DNA of 10,240 nt from CAYGZA01 sp964354135. Lineage in GTDB: Bacteria; Planctomycetota; Planctomycetia; Pirellulales; Thermoguttaceae. The position numbers and the translations under genes are program-made. Below the pieces are notes generated by a model, which worked only from the letters and a program-made list of their open reading frames with translations, made no database searches and was not told the DNA's origin. The stretch covers positions 1 through 10,240 of the forward strand of contig CAYGZA010000251.1 in NCBI GenBank assembly GCA_964354135.1, read 5' to 3'. Each line of letters begins with the position of its first letter. Positions within the stretch are counted from its first letter, which is position 1. This document shows, piece after piece, positions 4,605-10,240 of this stretch.

Positions 4605-6359
4605 TTACGGCTTGGCGGGCGCCGGGGCGTCGGGGGCTTTTTTCTTCGGCCCGGCGGTGAGGCCCGTCTTGGCCGGGTCCTGCGGAACCACGGCGGGCGA
4701 GTTCAGCTTGAACAGCGGCAGGTAGCGGTAGTAGACCTCCAGCGAGAGGGTGGAGAGGCACGTGGTGTAGAGCCGGCCGCCTTGGCCGCCCCAGCGGTCG
4801 AGCGTGGGGCGGTTGGGGTCCCAGCTTCCCACGGCGCAGCCTTCCCGGGCCTGGGTCTTGACGAGCGTCGTCCGCATCGCCCGGTTCCAGGTGTCCCAGT
4901 CCCGGTCGAGGAAGTTGTGCATGGCCATCGTGGCGTAGTACCAGTAGTAGACGTCGCGCTGGAGGCTGCTGTCGGGCAGGTTGGCCAACAGGTAGTGTTT
5001 GGCCTCGACGACCGCGGGATCGTCGCTCCGGGCGCCGAGATACTGAAGGCACAAGAGCCCCACGGCGGTCATCGACGGCGACTCGCGATGGTACGGCTGG
5101 TAACAGAACAGGCCGTGATTGCGCCCCACGGCCACCGAGGCGAGCCACTTGCGCGAGGTCTCCAGGGTGAGCGAATTGACGCCCAGCCCGGCCATCTGCC
5201 CGCTTTTGAGGGCCATCACCTGCCAGCCGAGGACCGAGGTATCGCCCTCCTGGCCGGGATGGTAGCGCCAGCCGCCGGTGGTCTGGTTCTGGGCCTGCTC
5301 GATATAGCGGAGGGCCTTGCCGGCCGCCTGGCCGACCCAGGGGTCCTGCGTCATCCCGTAGGCTTCGCACAGGGCGAGCGCCGCCAGCCCGTGGGAGTAC
5401 ATCGGCTGCCGGGCGCCCGCGGAAAGATCGCCGTCGGGGAGCTGGTGCTTGATGAGCCAGGTGAGTCCGCGGTTGACGGTCTTTTGGTAGCCGCCGCGGC
5501 TCTTGTGGGTTTGGCCGGCGCCCTGGAAGCACAAGAGGGCCAAGGCGGTGGCGGCGGCGTCGGACTGGAAGGCGCCGGGCTCGCCGCAGCCGCCCGAGCG
5601 GTTGGGGCAGAAGCGGCTGTGCTGGAGGCTCCAGTTGCCGTTGGGGCCCTGGTGCTTGGCCAGCCAGACGAGTCCGCCCACGACGGCGCGGTCGCCGGGC
5701 TTGGTTCCGCCGCCGGAGCCGGCAAGCCCTTCGCGGCGTCCCTTGCCTCGGCTGCCGAAGCCGTCGCCGGCGCCGCCGGTGCCGGGTCGGATGCCGAGTC
5801 CGTCGCTCACGCCGACCCCGCCCTTGCCGCCGAAGCCCGCCAGCCCGGCCACGGGGAATCCGCCGAGTCCGCCCAGCTTGGGGCCGGCCAGGTCGGTGGG
5901 CATGCCGCCGCCCTCTTCGACGAAATCGGGGGAGTCATCGTAGTAGAGGGCCTTCTGCCCCGGGGGCTCCATCTGCGTGAGGATTTCGGGGCTCAACTCC
6001 GAAGTGGCCTCGGAAGTCTCGCCCAGGACGAACCGCTCCAGGTCCGGCGCCGGGACGTAATCGACCTCGGCGGCGTCGAGCGAGGGGGCCTGCCCCTGCG
6101 GCGATCCGTCGCCGTACGGCAATACCTGCGGCAGAAAAGTCACAATGAGAGAAAGGAGGACGAACCCGATGGCGTGGACCACCGCGCTGGTGGCGTACCA
6201 GTAGGCGTCTTCGTGGAGCCATCGCTTGAGCCGGGCGGCGAGCGGGGTCTCGTGGGGAGCGGAGAGTCCTTCGCCGGGCGGCGGGGCAGTCGTGGCCGGC
6301 GCGACGGGCACTGCCTTGGCAGGCGAGGCTTCTACCGGCGGCTCCAGCACGCTTGCCAT
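4605..6359 (-). CDS. Membrane-anchored protein with a terpenoid-cyclase/prenyltransferase-like toroid domain
   Basis: The 584-residue product starts at the ATG at 6359, with AGGGA about 11 bases upstream; a longer frame from 6503 is rejected because a promoter lies inside it. Residues 1-45 are Pro/Ala-rich and probably cytoplasmic. Residues 55-79 (YATSAVVHAIGFVLLSL onward) form one membrane span. Residues 155-222 are a Gly-rich linker, and about 225-550 hold alpha/alpha-toroid repeats recognisable by GLVWLAKHQGPNGNWS (229-244), GLTWLIKHQLPDGDLS (298-313) and TTGGWRY (360-366). The DXDD motif of squalene-hopene cyclases is absent and the QW motifs are degenerate, so terpene cyclisation is unlikely. 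The Lys/Pro/Ala-rich C-terminal tail (569-584) is disordered. Such anchored toroid proteins are frequent in planctomycetes and their function is not known; a binding or scaffolding role facing the periplasm is an inference. Confidence 0.87.
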   Translation of the reverse strand: MASVLEPPVEASPAKAVPVAPATTAPPPGEGLSAPHETPLAARLKRWLHEDAYWYATSAVVHAIGFVLLSLIVTFLPQVLPYGDGSPQGQAPSLDAAEVDYVPAPDLERFVLGETSEATSELSPEILTQMEPPGQKALYYDDSPDFVEEGGGMPTDLAGPKLGGLGGFPVAGLAGFGGKGGVGVSDGLGIRPGTGGAGDGFGSRGKGRREGLAGSGGGTKPGDRAVVGGLVWLAKHQGPNGNWSLQHSRFCPNRSGGCGEPGAFQSDAAATALALLCFQGAGQTHKSRGGYQKTVNRGLTWLIKHQLPDGDLSAGARQPMYSHGLAALALCEAYGMTQDPWVGQAAGKALRYIEQAQNQTTGGWRYHPGQEGDTSVLGWQVMALKSGQMAGLGVNSLTLETSRKWLASVAVGRNHGLFCYQPYHRESPSMTAVGLLCLQYLGARSDDPAVVEAKHYLLANLPDSSLQRDVYYWYYATMAMHNFLDRDWDTWNRAMRTTLVKTQAREGCAVGSWDPNRPTLDRWGGQGGRLYTTCLSTLSLEVYYRYLPLFKLNSPAVVPQDPAKTGLTAGPKKKAPDAPAPAKP

Positions 6360-6473
6360 GGATGATACGTTCCCTGAAGAGCCGACGGGCTTCCGCCGCA
6401 ACCGCGGGCCGCCATCGACGGGCGGACGCCCGGCCGGTGCGCCAATAATGGGGGATTCTTCTCTGTTTAGTCT

Positions 6474-6503
6474 ATTATACGGTAGCCTTGCCGCAAACGC
6501 CAA
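6474..6503 (-). promoter_or_regulatory. Sigma-70-type promoter for the toroid-domain gene
   Basis: On the minus strand a perfect TATAAT lies at 6479-6474 with TTGGCG at 6503-6498 (four of six matches to TTGACA) and an 18-base spacer. Transcription would start near 6467, leaving a leader of about 108 bases before the ATG at 6359. It lies between the end of the DUF2238 gene (6537) and this gene, indicating separate expression. Confidence 0.6.
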
Positions 6504-6536
6504 ACTTGCGCCCCCCTGGAGGGAGGGGTCCGCGAG

Positions 6537-7580
6537 TCACCGGCCGCGCCACATCCGCTCGATCGCTTCCTCGCCGAGGGCCTCGGTTTGCTTCACGCGG
6601 AGGCTTTCGCGGAACTCCCTCCAGAACGCCCCGCGGCTGAGTGCCATGAGAACCGCGAAGACGAAGAGCATTGCGATCACGGCCCCGAGGCCGGCGTTGG
6701 CCATGTCCTTGATGCCGTCCCACTCGTCGCCCTGCGTGCCCAGGTAAGCCACGCCGAGGTCGCCGCCGAAGATCACTGCGATCAGCCACTCGATGATCTC
6801 GTAGATCGCGCTGAAGGCGAGCACGAATTCCACGGGCACGTAAAGACCCCAGAAGCCCCGCACGCTCCCGATCCGCACGGCGATCTCGCGCATGGGATAG
6901 GCCATGAGGAGCCCGAAGCTGAAGTGGACGATCCGGTCGTAGTGGTTCCGGGAGAGGCTCAGGAGGTCCTTGAGCCAGTATCCCAGCGGCACTTCCGAAT
7001 AGGTGTAGTGCGTGCCGATGATGTGCAGGACCATGTAGGCGAAGATCAGGCTGTAGGAGACGTTCGAGAGCCGGAACCACTTGTGCGTGAGCACGATCAA
7101 CAGCGCAAAGGGCACCGTGAGAGCATTCTCCAAGATCCAGTCGTTGAAGAAGGCGACGTTGACGCTCAAGAGGACCCAGTCCACCACGAAGACCCAGAGG
7201 AGCGCCCACGGAAACCGGCCCGGACCCGGTCGGTGCTCGTAGTGCCAAAGCGCGGCAGCCGACAGGATCGCCGTGGCCAAGAAGATGGCCCAGGGGCCGA
7301 GGACGATATCGAGCCGGAGCGGCGAGTCTCCCTCGTAGGGGCTTCCCAGGCTGCACGTGAGGCTGACGAAAACGCTCACCCCCGCCAACACCGCGATGAG
7401 AAAGGGGTACAGCCCGCGGCGGGCCGCAGCCCACAGGAACGCAAAAACGCCGGCCGACATCGCCGCGTTTTCGGCCATAGAAAGCCCGAAGACGACGTCG
7501 AGGAGGAAAGCGCTTCCGAGGCAGAACGCCACCATGACCCCAAGCACTGGTAACCGCACCGAGAAGGTGTTGCGGCTCAC
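6537..7580 (-). CDS. DUF2238 (YjdF-like) polytopic membrane protein with N-terminal extension
   Basis: With the start chosen here the protein has 347 residues, against about 210 for E. coli YjdF. The added N-terminal 130 residues hold about four membrane spans. The DUF2238 core spans about 135-317 and shows HKWFRLSNVSYSLIF (166-180), HIIGTHYTYSEVP (186-198), SRNHYDRIVHFSFG (210-223), YEIIEW (260-265) and GTQGDEWDGIKDM (281-293). The pattern Asp-x3-His-Phe, then Glu-x2-Glu, then Asp-x2-Asp-x3-Asn-x3-Gly resembles VanZ-like proteins; that link is my inference from motif order. The tail after 318 is charged and cytoplasmic. A GTG at 7601 is in frame, but the GTG at 7580 has a strong ribosome site five bases upstream. 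It follows the glycosyltransferase by 31 bases in the same direction, so a joint envelope-lipid role is plausible. No function is established. Confidence 0.88.
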   Translation of the reverse strand: MSRNTFSVRLPVLGVMVAFCLGSAFLLDVVFGLSMAENAAMSAGVFAFLWAAARRGLYPFLIAVLAGVSVFVSLTCSLGSPYEGDSPLRLDIVLGPWAIFLATAILSAAALWHYEHRPGPGRFPWALLWVFVVDWVLLSVNVAFFNDWILENALTVPFALLIVLTHKWFRLSNVSYSLIFAYMVLHIIGTHYTYSEVPLGYWLKDLLSLSRNHYDRIVHFSFGLLMAYPMREIAVRIGSVRGFWGLYVPVEFVLAFSAIYEIIEWLIAVIFGGDLGVAYLGTQGDEWDGIKDMANAGLGAVIAMLFVFAVLMALSRGAFWREFRESLRVKQTEALGEEAIERMWRGR

Positions 7581-7585
7581 GATAT

Positions 7586-7594
7586 CCCCCCTTT
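7586..7594 (-). promoter_or_regulatory. Ribosome binding site that sets the DUF2238 start
   Basis: The minus strand reads AAAGGGGGG at 7594-7586, followed by five bases and GTG at 7580. This favours translation from 7580 over the in-frame GTG at 7601, which lies upstream of the site. Confidence 0.7.
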
Positions 7595-7611
7595 GCAGCA
7601 CAGACTAACCC

Positions 7612-8784
7612 TCAAACAGGCGAGGTTTCTTGGGCCTGCGTCCCCTGCTCCCGCAACGCGGGCCACTCCAGGGCAGCGCGAGCCACGTCGAAGGCCGCGT
7701 TGGGTCGGCCCAGCCGTCGGGCGTTCTCCTTCAGCCGGGCCAGACGCGCCGGGTCCTTCAGAAGCTGCGTGAGCTTGAAGGAGAGGCTGGAAACGTTGTT
7801 GATCTTGACCGCCGCCCCGTTCTCCAGGAGGAAATCGCTGTTGCGGCTTTCCTGGCCGGGGATCGGGTTGACGATCGCCATGGCGGCGCCGCGGGCGAGG
7901 GCCTCGGAGGTCGTCAGCCCGCCCGGCTTCGACAGCACGAGGTCGGCCACCGCCATCAGCTCGTCCATCGCCGTGGTGAAGCCGAGCACGTTGGCCCGGT
8001 GCCGATCGGGCACCGGCACGCACTGGAGCCGCTCCTTGAGTTCCGGATTGCGGCCGGCAACGACCACAATCTCCAAGGCGCTCTGGACGGCCAACAGGCT
8101 GCGATACAGGCTCTCCACGGGCCCGACGCCGAACCCGCCGGCCAGTTGGAGCACGATCGGCCGGTCGCCCTTGAGGCCCAGCCGCGCGAGACACTCCTCC
8201 CGCGGCTTCTGGACGGAGAAGGCGGGAACGACGGGAATCCCGGTCACGCTGATGTCCGCGGGGGGCACTCCCCAGTGCGCGAGGTTCGCGGCCCCTTCGT
8301 CGGTGGCCGTGAAGTAATGCTCGCACGGCTGGTTGACCCACAGGCGGTGCGTCTCGAAATCGGTGGTCACGGTCAAGTGCGGCGTCTGGAGCTCGCCCTT
8401 GGTGCGGCGCGACGCGATGATCTCGGCGGGAAGGAAGTGCGTGTTGACGATCACGTCCCAGGTGCCGCTGCGGAGGAACTTGATGAACTTCCGCAGGTTC
8501 AGCTTCTCGACCAGCAGGCGCAGCCGGTCGCTCTTGTGCTGCGGCGAAGGGGGCCGGTCCAGCACGTCGTAGAAGTAGCCGAGGATGTGCGGGGCCTTGT
8601 TGACCAGGTCCAGGTACGAGCGGCCGTAGAGCCTGCGGAACGTGCGGTTGGTGAAGTCCAGGACGTCGAGGTTTTGGACCGTGGCGGCCGGATCGAGCTC
8701 GCGCAGGGCCTGCTCGACCGCTTCGGCGGCCCGAAGATGCCCCGCCCCCACCGACGCCGAGAGAACCAATACGCGTCGTGACAT
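7612..8784 (-). CDS. MGDG-synthase/UgtP-type (GT28) glycolipid glycosyltransferase
   Basis: The product is 390 residues with the two-domain GT-B layout of the family that transfers glucose or galactose to diacylglycerol; MurG is a more distant relative. Residues 4-16 (RVLVLSASVGAGH) are the N-terminal acceptor-domain loop with the expected GxGH. LAGGFGVGPVE (214-224) starts the nucleotide-sugar domain, and SKPGGLTTSEALARG (285-299) followed by PIPGQESRN (307-315) is the donor-binding signature. There is no signal peptide; it should act at the cytoplasmic face of the membrane. The ATG at 8784 follows GGGAGGA at a suitable distance; a 17-residue upstream extension is rejected. The gene is 31 bases upstream of the DUF2238 membrane protein. 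Sugar donor and lipid acceptor cannot be read from the sequence; a diacylglycerol glycolipid is most likely from the family. Confidence 0.92.
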   Translation of the reverse strand: MSRRVLVLSASVGAGHLRAAEAVEQALRELDPAATVQNLDVLDFTNRTFRRLYGRSYLDLVNKAPHILGYFYDVLDRPPSPQHKSDRLRLLVEKLNLRKFIKFLRSGTWDVIVNTHFLPAEIIASRRTKGELQTPHLTVTTDFETHRLWVNQPCEHYFTATDEGAANLAHWGVPPADISVTGIPVVPAFSVQKPREECLARLGLKGDRPIVLQLAGGFGVGPVESLYRSLLAVQSALEIVVVAGRNPELKERLQCVPVPDRHRANVLGFTTAMDELMAVADLVLSKPGGLTTSEALARGAAMAIVNPIPGQESRNSDFLLENGAAVKINNVSSLSFKLTQLLKDPARLARLKENARRLGRPNAAFDVARAALEWPALREQGTQAQETSPV

Positions 8785-8812
8785 GGCAAGCGTCCTCCCG
8801 TGATTCGTCGGA

Positions 8813-8938
8813 TCAGAGAAACCCCATTGGCCCAACCGAGCCAGTACGAAAACAACTCCCCGCCCCGGGGCGTAAAGCGGAGGCAGATCGTCGTGCGGCG
8901 ATCCCTACGACAAGCAACACGGCCAACAAAGCCCGCAT
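8813..8938 (-). CDS. Doubtful 41-residue ORF with a hydrophobic N terminus
   Basis: This frame begins MRALLAVLLVVGIAARR, which looks like a short signal or membrane segment, and is preceded by AAAGGAAGGA a few bases before the ATG. It ends 28 bases before the glycosyltransferase start. The part after the hydrophobic stretch is Arg/Ser/Gly-rich and resembles no family I know, and the apparent ribosome site is part of a CGCAAAG-type repeat. It could be a leader peptide, a decayed secreted protein, or chance. Confidence 0.22.
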   Translation of the reverse strand: MRALLAVLLVVGIAARRSASALRPGAGSCFRTGSVGPMGFL

Positions 8939-8940
8939 CT

Positions 8941-8976
8941 TCGTCCTTCCTTTGCCCCTTCGCGCCTTTGCGTGAA
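8941..8976 (-). repeat. CGCAAAG-type degenerate heptamer repeat
   Basis: The minus strand here reads TTTCACGCAAAGGCGCGAAG and continues GGGCAAAGGAAGGACGA, an imperfect tandem of a purine-rich heptamer resembling GCAAAGG. Short runs of this kind occur outside genes in many environmental bacteria, as I recall, and give spurious AKARRGKG-like peptides. It sits in the 232-base gap between the hydrolase-like gene and the glycosyltransferase and marks it as non-coding. Confidence 0.4.
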
Positions 8977-9016
8977 ACCTCCGTGCCCCACAACACACGC
9001 GCCCGTAGCCGCGGGT

Positions 9017-10240
9017 CTAACGGGACTCCGCCACAACGCAGCCCACGTCGCGCGGGCCGATCTCCACGCGGATCACGGCATCGGCGCCGTCCACGCGCAC
9101 GGTGGCCGGACGTCCGTGCCACTCGTCGTACCAGGCGGCGCCCTTCGGCTGTGGAACGCGCAGTAGCTCGCCGCGGACCGTGTGATTCCGGGCATTGTAG
9201 AGCGTGTAGACCGTCTTGCCGGGGATCGGGAACGCGTTGGCGAAGACGCCGCCTGCTTCGGTCGGCACCAGCGGCACGGGCTCAAGCGTCGTGAAGGCGT
9301 CGCGGTGTTTGCGGAGGATGGCATGGCACCGGCGGATCGCCGCCCGGGTTTCCGGCTCGAACCACTCGCCGGCCGGGCCTTCGAGCCAAATCGCCTCGCC
9401 GCCAAAGAAGACCCACCTCACGCCCGTGGCCCAGCTCCCCGTCGGCTTGTCGCAGTAGAGGATCTCGATGGTCTTGAAGCTCGGCAGGGCAAAGCGCGTG
9501 AGGTTCAGCGGCACGAGGGTCTCGGTGGAGGCCGCGGAGGACATCGCGTAGGTGAAGCTCCCGTCCTGGAATTGCGTGGTCACGTCCACGGGGGTTTCCT
9601 CGGTATAGAGGGCGACGTTCTTCTTGGCCTCCTCGATACGGCGGCGGACCATCGCGGTGCCGTCCCGCTCGCCGGTCACGGCGTAGCCGGGCACCGGGTG
9701 GCCGTGGTCCTTGGACCAGCAATCGACCCAGGTGCCGGCAAAGCCGTACTCGTCCAGGTACATCCCGTCCACGTCCAGCTCGCGGACCTTCGCGGCGTAG
9801 GTCGAAGCCAGCACTTCGCGCCACGCCGGCACGTAGGAGCAGACGTACATTTCCGTGCTCTCGGGCCAGTAGCGTCTCTTGCCGTCCTGGCCGATCATCT
9901 GCCAAAGCTTGCCTGGCCCTTGGCCGAGCTTGCCGCGCTCCTCCAGCAAGTACGCCTCGATGTAGAGCCCGACCCGGATATCTTGGGCCTGGACGCCGGC
10001 AATCGCCTTGCGGAGTGCGTCGCGCCCGCCTTGGAGATAGTCGTAGGGAGAGTAATCGCCGGTGCGGCCGTAGATCCGTCCGTAGGACCCGCAATTGCCC
10101 CAGTCGAACAGGTGCAGGTAGTCGATACCGCCGAACTCCCGCCGGGCTTCGTCCACCGCCCGCTGGAGGTCGATCTTGCCCGATTTGGCGTCGTAGAGCG
10201 GGTCGAGCCACCACAGGAACCGCTGGCGGAAGTTGAACAC
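9017..10240 (-). CDS. Glycoside-hydrolase-like TIM-barrel protein (DUF6259-like), C-terminal part
   Basis: The visible 407 residues end at TAG (9019-9017) and begin at the window edge; the GTG at the edge is probably an internal Val, so the N terminus lies beyond 10240. Numbering from the edge, IDYLHLFDWGNCGSYG (39-54), DIRVGLYIEAYLL (87-99), DVDGMYLDEYGFAG (156-169) and VALYTEETPVD (209-219) look like successive beta strands of a TIM barrel with acidic residues at strand ends, as in clans of retaining glycosidases. Asp163, Glu164 and Glu214/Glu215 are candidates for catalysis. Residues from about 320 form a beta-rich C-terminal domain with TVYTLYNARNHTVRGEL (343-359), typical of the sandwich that follows such barrels. 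It probably acts on complex polysaccharide; the substrate and exact family are uncertain. No signal peptide can be judged without the N terminus. Confidence 0.7.
   Translation of the reverse strand: MFNFRQRFLWWLDPLYDAKSGKIDLQRAVDEARREFGGIDYLHLFDWGNCGSYGRIYGRTGDYSPYDYLQGGRDALRKAIAGVQAQDIRVGLYIEAYLLEERGKLGQGPGKLWQMIGQDGKRRYWPESTEMYVCSYVPAWREVLASTYAAKVRELDVDGMYLDEYGFAGTWVDCWSKDHGHPVPGYAVTGERDGTAMVRRRIEEAKKNVALYTEETPVDVTTQFQDGSFTYAMSSAASTETLVPLNLTRFALPSFKTIEILYCDKPTGSWATGVRWVFFGGEAIWLEGPAGEWFEPETRAAIRRCHAILRKHRDAFTTLEPVPLVPTEAGGVFANAFPIPGKTVYTLYNARNHTVRGELLRVPQPKGAAWYDEWHGRPATVRVDGADAVIRVEIGPRDVGCVVAESR

Noticed and set aside
1..6359. A carotenoid or hopanoid pathway linking the CrtI-like oxidoreductase and the cyclase-fold protein
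   Set aside because: The oxidoreductase fits the PYROXD2-like branch, the toroid protein lacks the DXDD motif and is membrane-tethered, and the genes are about 3.3 kb apart with unrelated genes between them.
4515..6365. A 616-codon plus-strand open frame covering the toroid gene
   Set aside because: It is the antisense shadow of a G+C-rich gene with clear family motifs on the minus strand; its translation is low-complexity Gly/Ala/Val-rich with no domain. Only its first 19 codons, from 4515, overlap the DUF5615 remnant.
6360..6503. A 48-residue N-terminal extension of the toroid protein
   Set aside because: A promoter with perfect -10 lies within this segment, so its first codons would not be transcribed from it; the ATG at 6359 has its own ribosome site.
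6505..6536. CCCCT-CCCTCC-AGGGG hairpin after the DUF2238 gene as a Rho-independent terminator
   Set aside because: The stem is only five pairs and no T tract follows on the minus strand.
8855..8885. Hairpin CGCCCCGGGGCG followed by TTGTTTT on the minus strand as a terminator
   Set aside because: The palindrome has no loop unless only four pairs are used, and it falls inside the upstream region of the glycosyltransferase where a strong stop would cut its own leader; too weak to call.

Overview
The window is G+C-rich chromosomal DNA, most likely from a planctomycete or a close relative in the PVC group. The clues are a palindromic interspersed repeat whose translations give GEAPAEP-like and GRGSCRA-like peptides (which I associate with planctomycete genomes), a membrane-anchored terpenoid-cyclase-fold protein of the kind common there, and a TATAAT -10 box with several AAAGGAGG-like ribosome binding sites. 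The phylum call is an inference; no rRNA or tRNA is present to confirm it. I see no CRISPR array, transposase or integrase.

Layout. (1) Positions 1-1293, minus strand: most of a CrtI/PYROXD2-type FAD oxidoreductase, cut by the left edge. (2) Positions 1419-3252, plus strand, divergent from it: a three-gene set of DUF350 membrane protein, small lipoprotein and glutathionylspermidine-synthase-like ATP-grasp enzyme. This is the gene order of E. coli yjfL-yjfM-yjfC, in reduced form. A 94-base palindromic element sits between the first and second genes. (3) Positions 3253-4497, plus strand: a 162-base leader that can fold, then a cytosolic Clp-fold serine proteinase of the SDH family and a 65-residue partner of unknown function. 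This pair is lower in G+C than its surroundings and looks acquired. Just after it lies a 20-codon remnant of a DUF5615 (PIN-like toxin) gene. (4) Positions 4605-6359, minus strand, convergent with the pair: a single-span membrane protein with a glycine-rich linker and a terpenoid-cyclase-like toroid domain, with its own promoter. (5) Positions 6537-8784, minus strand: a two-gene operon of an MGDG-synthase/UgtP-type glycosyltransferase and a DUF2238 (YjdF-like) polytopic membrane protein with an extra N-terminal membrane region. (6) Positions 9017-10240, minus strand: the C-terminal 407 residues of a glycoside-hydrolase-like TIM-barrel protein that continues past the right edge.

How the genes may fit together. 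Most of the window concerns the cell envelope: a peptide-ligase-like enzyme with a lipoprotein and a small membrane protein, a glycolipid glycosyltransferase with a VanZ-like membrane partner, and an anchored toroid protein. The proteinase pair is the clearest accessory insertion. The best candidates for something undescribed are the SDH proteinase with its 65-residue partner, and the glycosyltransferase with the extended DUF2238 protein.
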